This document shows, piece after piece, positions 22,776-34,000 of a stretch of 64,000 bases of DNA. The translations under genes and the position numbers were made by a program. Numbering within the stretch: position 1 is the stretch's first letter; each line of letters begins with the position of its first letter. Under the pieces are notes generated by a model. The model did not search any database and was not told where the DNA came from. It saw only the letters and a list, made by a program, of their open reading frames with translations. This DNA comes from Owenia fusiformis (lineage: Eukaryota; Annelida; Polychaeta; Sabellida; Oweniidae), in contig CAIIXF020000004.1 of NCBI GenBank assembly GCA_903813345.2, positions 14,021,196 through 14,085,195 on the forward strand. The letters are read 5' to 3'.

Positions 22776-22974
22776 ACCAGCAGACGAACGGATTTTCAAA
22801 ACTCGCCATCTAAGCTATTATCTGGTTGCTTTTGTCTCTCATGGATGTATTCATGTATGTGATATTATCGGACCTTGTCACGCAAAATCAAGATGAAGAT
22901 TGACATGAGTTGGCCCATCCAATAAATAATACATCTTTATAAACTCTTCATATTGTTTTGAGCTCGAGAAACGG

Positions 22975-23523
22975 CTAGAACTTATCTTTCATTGATTCAG
23001 TCGCTTCATCTATGCAATAGAAAACCTTCTTAAGAATGCAGCCAAGACTTACAACTGTAACGACAAGGATGCCAAAAAAGCCTCCTAAATATGCCCATGC
23101 TATTTTACTAAACATTGCGCTGTCGTTTTTTGATTTTTTCATTATGGAATAACCACGCTCTGTTTCGGTAATATTTCCATTCCCATCAACGCCATCACCA
23201 TTATCTGTGCTGTTAACAACATTGGTCGCATGTCCTAATATTCCACGAGGAGCTGAAGAAGAAGCCTTTGCCGATCTCGTCGTGTTATCACTCGTGCCGT
23301 TTTCAAGCTCTATTTCTGTATTATCGCCATGTACTCCTGCGTTCCAGTCATTGGTTCCATCATACGTGCTATTTAACAGTTCTGTTGTATGAGGTGGACC
23401 CCCAGTCACTTGATTTTCTTGATCCCGCAACTCATCTCTTAGCTCAATATCATCTAGCATCATGGTTCCACATGATATCATCTGCATAAATATGTAGATT
23501 TGGGTCAAAAACTTAAGACCCAT
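22975..23523 (-). CDS. single-exon single-pass membrane glycoprotein, unrecognised
   Basis: An intact 182-residue reading frame has a coherent type I layout. Residues 1-18 are hydrophobic and end in SCG like a signal peptide. The ectodomain (19-140) is polar, Asn/Asp/Thr-rich and has six N-glycosylation sequons (N51, N75, N80, N104, N117, N133). One membrane span (about 142-164, rich in Gly and Val) is followed by a short tail ending in MKDKF. Two cysteines (162, 170) lie at the inner membrane face and could be palmitoylated. I do not recognise the family. It lacks introns in a region where the other genes have many, so a retrogene or young orphan is possible. The frame ends 200 bp from the 30-bp minisatellite and begins next to a 60-bp array that occupies its presumed promoter. 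Confidence 0.6.
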   Translation of the reverse strand: MGLKFLTQIYIFMQMISCGTMMLDDIELRDELRDQENQVTGGPPHTTELLNSTYDGTNDWNAGVHGDNTEIELENGTSDNTTRSAKASSSAPRGILGHATNVVNSTDNGDGVDGNGNITETERGYSIMKKSKNDSAMFSKIAWAYLGGFFGILVVTVVSLGCILKKVFYCIDEATESMKDKF

Positions 23524-23539
23524 CGTTTAAATCGATACG

Positions 23540-24195
23540 GCCAGCAGTGTATATGTGTCTACGAGCCAAAGCCAACCGTTGCCAGCGATACGTGAAGTAC
23601 GTTCAGCAATATATCTGCGTCTACAACCCTTGACCAAACGTTGTTAGCGATACGTTAAGTAAGATATCTATGTCCACAATATAAAGCAAGCTGATGTTAG
23701 CTTATCGTTCTTCAATATCTATCTGTGTCTAAAACCCGAGGCCAACCTTTGCCAGTGAGACGTTCATTAAGATATCTACGCCTTCTATGTATAGCCAAAC
23801 GTTGTCAGCGATATATCCAGTAAGATATATCTGCGTCTACAAGCCAAGGCCAATCTTTGCCAGCGATGCGTTAAGTACGTCTAGTGATATATCTGCGTCT
23901 AAAACCCAACGCTAACCGTGGTCAGCAATACGTTCAGTAAGATATCTGCGTCCAAAATCTAAAGCAAGCAGATGTTCGCGCAACGTTCTGCAATATATGA
24001 CTCAAGCCCCGTATAGCCAAACGCTGCCAGCGATACGTTTAGTGAGATAGCTACGCCCAAAAGCTAAGGAACCGGAAATAAATGTCAGCGTTACGTTCAG
24101 TAAGATATCTGCGTCTACAACCCAAGCTCAACCGTTGTCAGCAATACGTACAGTAAGGTTGCCAGCGATACTTTCGGTGAAATATCTTTGTCCAC
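23540..24195. repeat. degenerate tandem repeat of about 60 bp
   Basis: Units carry 'gccaaccgttgccagcgata', 'cgtt(a/c)agtaagatatctgcg' and 'tctacaaccc' in order, repeated around ten times with heavy divergence. The array is relatively CpG-rich and lies directly upstream of the minus-strand membrane-protein frame. Confidence 0.75.
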
Positions 24196-24358
24196 AATGC
24201 AAAACCTGCAGTCATCAAGACAGCATCAGGTTCATTAAGACACACCCGACGCCGCTTGTGTGAAGCAATGCGTCGTCATAGCGATAGCGCTATCGGCATG
24301 AAATGCAACCCGTGTGTTTCATAAGATGTTTCATTTGCAGTTTCACCATGTCGCTAAG

Positions 24359-25052
24359 TATATATCGGGTGTCCCAAAAACGTCACTTTTTGACAAGTAT
24401 TTTCAAATATTGCATGTCAAAAAATCCAATATCAATGGAAAAGCCACTTACTTCAGTCTGAAAGATGCTGTTTTTTCACGCAAAAATTCGTTTGTGTCTT
24501 TTTTGGCATTGAATTAAAGGGAACTTTCTACTATAGCCGCCATTTTGCCATCAAAACCGGTCACCTCATAGGCGGATCCAGAGGCTAGCAAGGGGGGGGG
24601 GGGGGGGGTGCACATTTCAAGTCTTGAAAAAAATGTGCAAGAAAAACACCAAATTGGGACCAAATTTTGAAAATTGAAGGCCCATTTTTGGCCTAAAATT
24701 TGGCCTAAAAAGTTATGCCCAGAAAGGCCCACTTTTGATTTTGCAACAGAGAACAGTAAAACAAGTCAATAAACCTGACACACAGACAAGCTGTTTTTGA
24801 GACTAAAACTGATTGACAGATTCTATCACCTGATAACAGGCACGGACGTTATGATGGTCTCAGTGCGCAGCTCTGGTTTTGCATTTTTGACAAGCATTAA
24901 TGAATTTGTCAATTTAACCGATCTCCTTATTTGTAGATTTTTTAATGGCACCATGAGGCTACTTTATGGAAATTCTAACTAAACTTGATTTATGAGTAGC
25001 TTAGAAAATACTTATTAAAAAGTTTGACTTTTTGGGACACCCGATATATTAT
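24359..25052. mobile_element. inverted-repeat DNA transposon, TATATCGGGTGTCCC ends
   Basis: The left end 'tatatcgggtgtcccaaaaa' (24361-24380) is matched by the complement at about 25031-25052, and the element is bounded by TA. 'tttttgacaag' recurs inside both ends. The centre was later hit by another repeat carrying a poly-G run (about 24585-24608) and the 'gggaactttctactatagcc' block. Ends of this type are common in Tc1/mariner-like elements. No intact transposase remains. Confidence 0.75.
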
Positions 25053-25059
25053 AATCGTA

Positions 25060-26460
25060 TATTGAACTATTGACTTCAACCAGAGAAAATGTAAGGAGCG
25101 GCAAATTAGTTTATTTTTATGTTCATGGGCGTGGTCAGGCATGAGGCACGTACAGAAATGCTTGTTTATTCAGACGTTTTTTATTGCAACCGTAACCATG
25201 GGAATTAAATTTGGTGATTGTAACATAATTCCTTTAGATTAAGTTTTTTTCGTATCGTTTTAGGTCCTGACTACCCTCTCATATATTGTTCGCGTTATAA
25301 GAAACACACATGCAGTTTTCGTAGGGTGTTCACACATCTTATTAATCAGTGATATGATTTAGTTTCTTATGTAATTTTGTTGTACATAGCCTTCATTTGT
25401 AATTGCTTTCTCATAAGTTGATGGACTTACTGGTCACGTTATTACTTAAGTACGTTACGTCTTTATTCGGATATTTATTACTTTTTAAAAACATACAAGA
25501 CATTCAATACAACATGACGCTCTCATGCCAAAAAAGGCCACTTTCGCCCTACTTTTGATGTAATAGAGTCTAATTCCCTAAAGCAGAAGTATTACTAGTC
25601 GTAACCATGGATACAATGACGTAATTGTAAGACCCGGGAGTAAGACCACGATCATATTAGGAATTCTTAATTTTTACGAGTTGTTTGTGAATGACCTCTG
25701 GTAACTTAACAAGTTGAAATATATTTATTTTTAGAATCGACTTCTCATGAGCTGTTTATTTTCTGGTGACATTTATTTTCGACATATAAGAGTTTTTCTT
25801 ACTTTCGTATCAGCCCTGTATTCTACATCAATGATCGCCCAAACAACAAATATTGATTGCAAATATCAAATTGATAAAAAAGTTTTTTTTATTATATTTA
25901 TTAAATAAATTTTCCCATATCCGTTTACAAAACCTCGCTGTACAATACATTTTTAAAGCTTTAACCTAATCACGAAATTGAAAAATATAATAACCATAAT
26001 TACTACTAGTAAATAGTGTTATTGACTCATATAGATGGCAGCACACTGGGTATGATAACGATCTTTTAAAAATATAATACAAATATTGCATATGGTGGGT
26101 TATTTCATGCCTTGTGACCAGTGTTCAACCAATTACAGAAAAATTGACTGCCAGATAGAAATACAAAATATTGCATAGCGGTACAGTTCAGTATATACAT
26201 TCCGAAGATATAAATGTACGCAATATTATAACACTAATATACAGTATACATCACTATAGGAAGACTAAGAGCAGAGATTCTTGATTAATAGGCATATCTA
26301 TATAGAAATGTAAAACATTATAATAAAATAAATAGCTTGCATGCATATAAATTACTATTTAATAAGATTAGAAAATTAGATTTCCTGAAAACCCAAATAT
26401 TTTGCAAAATAATTATATCTTAATCAGTAGTACCCCCATTTGAAACACAGTTTTGGGTAT
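25060..26460. other. gene-free AT-rich stretch
   Basis: No exon, repeat array or inverted repeat is supported. Very low GC and scattered stop codons in all frames. It separates the transposon at 24359 from the repeat array downstream of the plakin gene. Confidence 0.4.
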
Positions 26461-26464
26461 ACCC

Positions 26465-27065
26465 TTGACAGACAACTGGACAGGACCTGGACATAATCTC
26501 TAATACGTCTTACAGTCTGCCATACATGTAGTTACACATAAGTCTTTAATCGGCGTCCATATACGTCCTAATGCATGCCACAGTTAGACCTAAGACTTCG
26601 AATGGCGTCCACATATGGCCTACTTTATGCCATAGTTAGACCTAAGACTTAAGCGGCGTCCATATATGTCCTCCTTTTGATCATAGTTAGACCTAATACT
26701 TAAAGTGGCGTCCATATATGTTCTTCTTTATGTCATAGTTAGACCTTATACTTAGAGTGGTGTCCATATATGTCCTACTTTATTATCATAGTTAGACCTA
26801 AGACTTAGAATGGTGTTCATATATGTCCTACTTTATGTCACAGTTAGACATAAGACTTACAATGGCGTCCATATATGCCCTGCTTTACATCATAGTTAGA
26901 ACTAAGACTTAGAATGGCGTCCATATATGTCATAGTTAGATATAAGACTTAAGATGGCGTCCATGTACATCTTACTTGATGTCATAGTTTAAACTTAGTG
27001 GAGTGGTGTGCGTAGTTAAAGTCAGACCTAAGACTTGGAGTGGCGTCTGTTATATGGCATATATA
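26465..27065. repeat. 50-bp tandem array just 3' of the plakin gene
   Basis: Units contain 'cctaagacttagaatggcgt', 'ccatatatgtcctactttatg' in two parts and 'tcatagttaga', repeating about every 50 bp roughly eleven times. On the minus strand this array would form the start of the plakin 3' UTR: its last copy ends within 20 bp of the stop codon at 27080. A minus-strand AATAAA (26779-26784) falls within it and could act as the poly(A) signal. Confidence 0.8.
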
Positions 27066-27079
27066 GTTCGACCAAAGAC

Positions 27080-28060
27080 TTATTTCTTGTGTCCAATTTG
27101 ACCAGTTGCTTTTAGAGCTCTTAAAATCTTCAAAGGTTGGAATAACTTTTTCTTTATGCTCTGTACCTTTTCAATTACAATCTTATTCTCTGGGTTAATG
27201 TCCAGTGAATGGGACTCTGACTCATCAACCAATCTCGCTTTGAGGAATCCTCGCATTATTGCATCCCCTGCGAACATGCTCTCGTGTGTGACATTATTGA
27301 CATAAGCTCCAGTATCTCTGTCAATTACACCCCGAGTCACAGCCATACTGAATGGAATCTTCTTCTTTAAACGTTGGTCAACGGCTGCTCTCACAGCATA
27401 CGTCTTAGTTTCATATTCAGGAGGTCCCTCCGGTTCGCCATATTCTACAGCAACACAACCCTGTTCAATAGCCTCGGAGAGTGACATACTTTTACCAGAG
27501 GCAGTATCTTTAAATGTATGTTCATCTTCATTAAGGATACCACGTCTTGAGGCCTGTTCAGGTGTTAGCTCTTTTTCTGTCTTCATATCAAGTACGTTTT
27601 TAATTGTATACGACTTTGGTTGCTCTTTTTTGGTTTTGATCGTAATCAAACCGAACTTGTCCATCTTCTCACGGGATCTTTTCACCGTCTGAAACTCAAC
27701 GGATATAAGCCCATCGTTCATGGCAGTTGGTATTGGAATTGTTTCGCCAGTTGTTGGATTTACATACAGTCCTTTGTTAGGGTCTATAATGCCTAACATT
27801 ATAGCTTGCTGTAGGGATATCTCGTCCTTATTTCTTGGATCAACTACCGATCGGATGACGAATTTCTTCTGTTCTTCTCTGGACGCATGCATAATTTCAT
27901 CGGCATGTGCATTCTTGGTCTCGCCACTTTCATCATAATCCCTAGAGTCACCAGGATAGTGGTCGGTATCATCGAGGCTGTAAGTGGTTGACTTTACAGT
28001 TACCTCACTACGACCCCCTGACCCTTGTTGGTAACCAGGGGAACGGTTAATCTCAACAGT
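27080..28060 (-). CDS. plakin exon 18: C-terminal plectin repeats
   Basis: The terminal exon encodes residues 677-1002. Three modules of about 60 residues, each two linked plectin-type repeats, are visible: (1) VDPRNKDEISLQQAIMLGII..GLYVNPTTGE; (2) LDMKTEKELTPEQASRRGIL..TASGKSMSLSEAI; (3) VDQRLKKKIPFSMAVTRGVI..GAYVNNVTHE. The pattern 'A...G.ID..GLYV.P.TGE..S..EAI..G.I' is the repeat signature that in larger plakins binds intermediate filaments. The last 50 residues are basic (KKKLFQPLKILRALK), followed by TAA. Confidence 0.9.
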   Translation of the reverse strand, partial: TVEINRSPGYQQGSGGRSEVTVKSTTYSLDDTDHYPGDSRDYDESGETKNAHADEIMHASREEQKKFVIRSVVDPRNKDEISLQQAIMLGIIDPNKGLYVNPTTGETIPIPTAMNDGLISVEFQTVKRSREKMDKFGLITIKTKKEQPKSYTIKNVLDMKTEKELTPEQASRRGILNEDEHTFKDTASGKSMSLSEAIEQGCVAVEYGEPEGPPEYETKTYAVRAAVDQRLKKKIPFSMAVTRGVIDRDTGAYVNNVTHESMFAGDAIMRGFLKARLVDESESHSLDINPENKIVIEKVQSIKKKLFQPLKILRALKATGQIGHKK

Positions 28061-31000
28061 CTACAATAAGAAATAAGAAAAAATCATGTAAGTAAATTTT
28101 ATTCCAGAATCATGGATTAGCAAATAGTTCAAATCGTCCATGAGCAAAACAGAAAAGGATATCTAATTCCAACCTATTTTAATCATTATATATAAAACCA
28201 TTGGTCGATTACAGGGACCTATTCTTCATTAGAGTTAGCCTTTATTAAACATAATAACAAAAATGATCTACTCCAGCAGAAGTACTTTAGTTCAATATCC
28301 TTACCCTCGATGAGGCAACACCATTTGGTGTTCTATTAGCTGAACTAGATAATCCATAGGATGTAGTCTTTGTGATGTAGTCTCCAGTCTCGCTCCAGCC
28401 ATCACCGTGTGACGTGTCTCCATGTTGAATCTTGGTTCCTTTGTTTTCCCATTCTAATTCAACCTTTGGCGCTTTCTTCTTAACATCTTTCTCTATTTTG
28501 GTACCTTCAATATGATTTTTGGAATAATTGTAAACGTTCTTCATTCAAATATTTCAAAATTCATTTTACTTGAACCCCATAGACAAATGTTTCACACATC
28601 TTTTCGGAACTCTTGTTGCCAACATATCCAAACTCAGCAACTAAAATGGCTCGATTGCACATAATCATGAAGTGATTCCAGAAACAAAACCTTATGTCAC
28701 TTCGAAAAATGCAAATTATGTAACTTAATCCTTTTTACCTTTTCTCTCCCATTCTCTAGTAGTTTCTATCTGTGTTGTCTTGGTGAGTTCCTCGGTAGTT
28801 TCACTCCATTCTTCTTCCTCTTCTTCTTTCTTTTGGGGCTTTTGTCTAACAAAACAATGCAAAGAAAATTTAGTACAATATTTAACCCATGCAGTACAAT
28901 ACAATACAATTTTGCATCAATAGAGAAAGACATAGTTGTGAGAATAAAGCTCAATTATAATGATTCTTCATCTTGTCGGCATCCACAAACTTTTGCAGTT
29001 TACTTATTCTTACTTATTTTTGTTAGCATCCAGCATCTCCTGTTCCTCTATGGTTGTTGTTGTAATGGTCTTAGTAGTGGTGGTTGTAGTCTCATTCACT
29101 TCAGGCTGTTGAACAATGGTCACTTTAGGATTCAGATCATTTGCATTAACCTAGGTATCAACAACAGCAACAGTATCATCAGTTTTACATGTTGAATACC
29201 CTGGCTTTTAAAGAGTCAAGTTCTAACTTTTATTGTGTAGTCCAGAGTTATAACATGTCCAAAGAGTTTATTATATACACTAAGTCCAGCTTGTTCAGAG
29301 AGTTAATCTAAGCATTTGTAAGCCAAGTGTATAATAAGTTGTTCAGAGAGTTGTTGTACTCACACGTAAGTCCAGTGTTATAAGTTCTCCAGAGAGGTGT
29401 TATACTCATATTTAAGTTCAGTGCGATAAGTTGTACTCACATGGAGAGTTGTACTCACATGTATGTCTAGTGTTTTTGTACTAGCTTTTGATAGAGTGTT
29501 ATAAGTTGTTAAGCGAGTTATTGAACTCACATTTCAGTATAGTGTTAAACGTCATTCAGAGAGTTGTTCAGAGTTAATGTACTCACCTGTAAGTCAAGTG
29601 TAATAAGTTGTTCAGAGAGATACTCAGAGCTAACAGTGGGGGACAGTTCTTCCTGCAGTTCCTCTATTTCAACAGTTACCTCAGATCTATGTTTGTCTTT
29701 CTCAACATCAATGTTAGTTTGCCAGTATCTAAACATAAAAAAAATTATGACTGCTCGTATCTTTATGAAGGAATCCAACTCTCTATATTATTAATCAAAA
29801 GTAAGTTATAAAACATTTCACAGCAGAAATCACACAACCATATATGTTTATAATCTGCAAATGTTTTTTTCAATGCATCTCAAAGAACTTGACCATTTAG
29901 ATGCAGTGTGCATCCCAGTTGACCCTTAACACCGAGCATCTTCATTATTTAAAGTAGTGATATCGAGTCTGTGAATTGATTTAAGCAAATCCTTTTTAGC
30001 TGATGTTTCTACTTACTTATTGAAATATGCCGAGCTGACAAACTGTAACTGTTGCCATTTCTCACATATCAACATAAGTTCAGGCTGCTTAGAAGTCTCC
30101 ACTACCACTTTGTACTTCTCCCAGTCACCCCATAATTCCTATGTACAATATGGTACTCATATATTATTTATTCATTTATTTGTTATAGTTTTTGTAACCT
30201 ACGTTCACATCTTTTGCAGGACAGTATAACAGTATGCTTTCCATATAAGCCTATGTAAATATCTTTGCTATGCTATTAGGAGACAAAATAATTTATACCT
30301 TGTATCTTTCCATCAGTTTTTCCAGCATCTTGATTTGTACAACTAGGGACGTCACCAGAGAAGGATCTGATACAACAACAAATTAAATTATTACAACTCT
30401 CGAGACATGTGACGCTGTATTTATGACTTTAGATTTAGAACCAATTTAGAAAGTGATTGCCACTAAGGTTGATAAATAACTTCAGTAATTTATATTTAAA
30501 ATTGTTAGTATTGTAATTTTAAGTTATTTAGAAAGGGGTACTATTATACTTTAAGAATATTCAGGAAAACAAATTAAAACTGTTCACCATCAGTTTGAGA
30601 TTATTTTTGTTACCTTGGTTCACTTCGTCTCCGCTTTCTTCCAAAACGAGCTTCAAGCTAAGAAGCTTCTCTTGCAGGAGGACGAATCCTGCATAGTCTG
30701 ACCAGTTACCACTTAGAGTGTCCTCGATTAAAGCTAGAATTCTATAGATCTCCTCACGGTCTTTGATTTCTAGGGACTGGAGTACCTCAATCTGAAATTA
30801 ATTGAATTTTGAATTTCAACAATTTCAAAAATGATGTTTCAAGAAATATTTACACCAAGGAGCTAATTAATTGACAATTTACATGTATTTTAAAAGTGTG
30901 TTAATTTCAATGAAATTAATGATATGATATATATTACTAATTATGTGATATAACAATGGAAGTGTGTTTGGATACTTTACAGTTGGGTTAGTAAATGATG

Positions 31001-34000
31001 TATTCAGAGAAATAGACATAACAAGAAATTAGAATAAATTCAATAGCAGATCATTATGAGGTTATTGAAACAAATTAATTATATCTATTAATTAGATAAA
31101 ACTTAAACATGCGGATATAAAATTAGATAATTATTTATTGTATAGGGAGATGTATATTAATTTAAATTAATTAAAATTGAATTTTATAAATATTTACAAT
31201 AGACTCTGCCACTGCCACACCAAAGAAGCAACATGTTGGATATATTGGCCAATGTGATGGTACCATACGTTGAATCTTGTGTATAATAAGGAGTTTAAGC
31301 TTGTATATAAAATCTAAACGCTAGCCTATACGTATGACCAATCGCCCATACAAATGCATCGCTTAAATATTTTCCGTTCACGTTTAGGTTGTGAAAAATA
31401 CTGCAAGCTTAAACTCCCTAATATGTATTAGAAGGTACAAGTTCATATTTCGTCCAGTGTAATACCTAAGTTTTTCAATTAGAAGGCTCTGATATCAAGT
31501 CCAGTATTTGCATATCTCCAAAAGCAGTTTCATTCTTTGCGTACCTCAGGAACTAGATATAGGTGCGATTGCACTGAACGAAATGCTAGGAGATTGCAGT
31601 ATTTGTAATAAAAGGTCGAATTCACGTTATATGTGTTGATTATGTTTTGTTGATGAACTGATTTGGATAACATTAATCCTTTTAGAAATTAGAAAGTCAA
31701 TTTTTGCTTGGAAACATCAGGGATCTTTGCAATATACCATAGGCAAAGGTCGATAGAAATATTAATTAAAAGATAATACTGGACTTCTTTTTGTGCTGCC
31801 ATCTTTATATCGGCCCAGAACCTATACAATATATGCCAGTTTCTTTGGTGTCGTAATAAATGGCAGGGTTTATTTGAAAGGATTGTTTCATTGAATAATC
31901 AAATGACTGATGATAAATGCATTGAAGGATACATCATTAATAGATAATTCATTATCCCCAAACCAACACATATGATTGTTCACTTAACACTAGGTAACGT
32001 CATTAGGACAAATAATTATCCAAATACGGGTGATCCCTATATTTAACACTGATCCTTGAATGGGATCACTTTTTATAAATTTGGTACAATACACAGTTTT
32101 GGTACAACACACAAATTAGGTAGAACACACACTTATGCATTAAAGTATGATCAGTTTTGATTTTGTATGTAACGTATTATAAATTAGATAACATTTTTGT
32201 ATTCGATGTTTCATTTTAATAGTAAAGGTGTTTATTTATAGCTATGGGTTACTACTATTATGGGGTTGTTAAGTAGCAGATAACTATTTGTGTTAGATTA
32301 CACTCCCCGACATAAGTTTGACAACCGGTAGTACTCGTTAGGTAGCATATTAAAGCCTGTAAAGGTTTGGATCTTAAATTGTATTCCCAATTACCGGAGA
32401 AATTTGATGCTCTTTTAAATCGCAATGCATAAACAGGCTTTACTAGGTCATCCAAAAGGGACTTCCGGTTATCCGAACGGGGACTTCCGGTCATCCAAAG
32501 GGACTTCCGGTTATCCGAACGGGGACTTCCGGTTATCCAAAAGGAGACTTCCGGTTATCCGAACGGGGACTTCCGGTTATCCAAAAGGATACTTCCGGTT
32601 GCCATACTAATGATGGGGAGTGTACATGTATTATAATGCAATTCTAAACATTATATACCAAACCTTTTGTTTTAAGGACATCCCGTTAATTGCTTGACCC
32701 TATATATAGAAAATAGCATGTGCTCAAATCTTAAAAGGCGAAAACTAAAATATGCATCATTCTAAACGCCTCAAATTTTACACACTGGCGTCATTTGTAA
32801 GGTTATGTACAAAGTAGGTTACCTTCGAATTCCAAGTGCAAATGGTCGTTGCTTATACTTTCGGATTATTTGTACTATTATTAAACAGATTTTGATTGAC
32901 TAACAATGCTCTGAAATTCGAATGAATTGTTTTTCATGAGATTTATCAGAAAGAATAAGGTGATTATTGCTTTTGACGTATCAGGCCTATGTTTCAGTTG
33001 ACAGATCCCATCAGAATTCTAGAAGTTGGTAAAACACCACATTTGAGGAACAAGGATTCAAAATAGACAAGGCAAGATGAAGTAGACGAGGCAAAATGAA
33101 ATAGACGAGGCAAAAATGAAATAGACGAGGCAAAAATGAAATAGACGAGGCAAAATGAAATAGACGCGGCAAAAATGAAATAGACGAGGCAAAATGAAAT
33201 AGACGAGGCAAAAATGAAATAGGTGAAGCAATAAGAAATAGACGAGGCAAAAATGAAATAGTGGGTGAGGCAAAAAGAAATAGACGAGGCAAAAATGAAA
33301 TAGGTGACACAAAATGAAATAAACGAGGCAATATTCAACCGAGAAAACAATAGACTACGGAACTTTTAGCAGCTTTAATATAAAACGTCAAAAATATTCT
33401 GTAAAACACGTTCAAAATATATTCAAAAAGTTTTTTTAGGAAAATTATGATTTTGGTTTCGTGATCAATATCCCATGAGTATAAGCAACGGTGTTTGTTA
33501 ATTTGTACTAACTGTAATGCAATATATTCTAAACTAATTAATACAAGAGTATACTATATACTTTTTATGAACGAACTAAGGGGTCTAGTATTAAATTCAA
33601 AAGCTGTGAAAATAATATAAAAGAGGTCCCTAGTACACACCTCGGCATCACACCAATCCCTGAAGACGACTAACATGAACCTAATTAGCTTCTTGCCGAA
33701 CCTCTTGATGGTGTTCGTCCAAGCGGCCAGGAGTTGTAGCCGTAACCTGAGCACAACATAATAAATAAAAAAGGCGTTACCATGACAACATGCCACCACC
33801 TAGTTGCGATTTCAAAGGTGTAACATTGTTTTACAGATACCAAACGCCGAACACAGGTAAAAAACAGTGGCTATATAATATGTCACCATTTCTGGAAGTA
33901 ACATAAAAAACTATGAAATATGACGCACAACATATTGGTATTATACAAGTAGTGGCATACAGTACTTAAATGGCAACTAATTAAAACCTAATTACAATAC

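Noticed and set aside
32994-33350. Three overlapping minus-strand frames of Phe/Ser-rich sequence
   Set aside because: They are different frames of one 20-bp minisatellite in a plakin intron.
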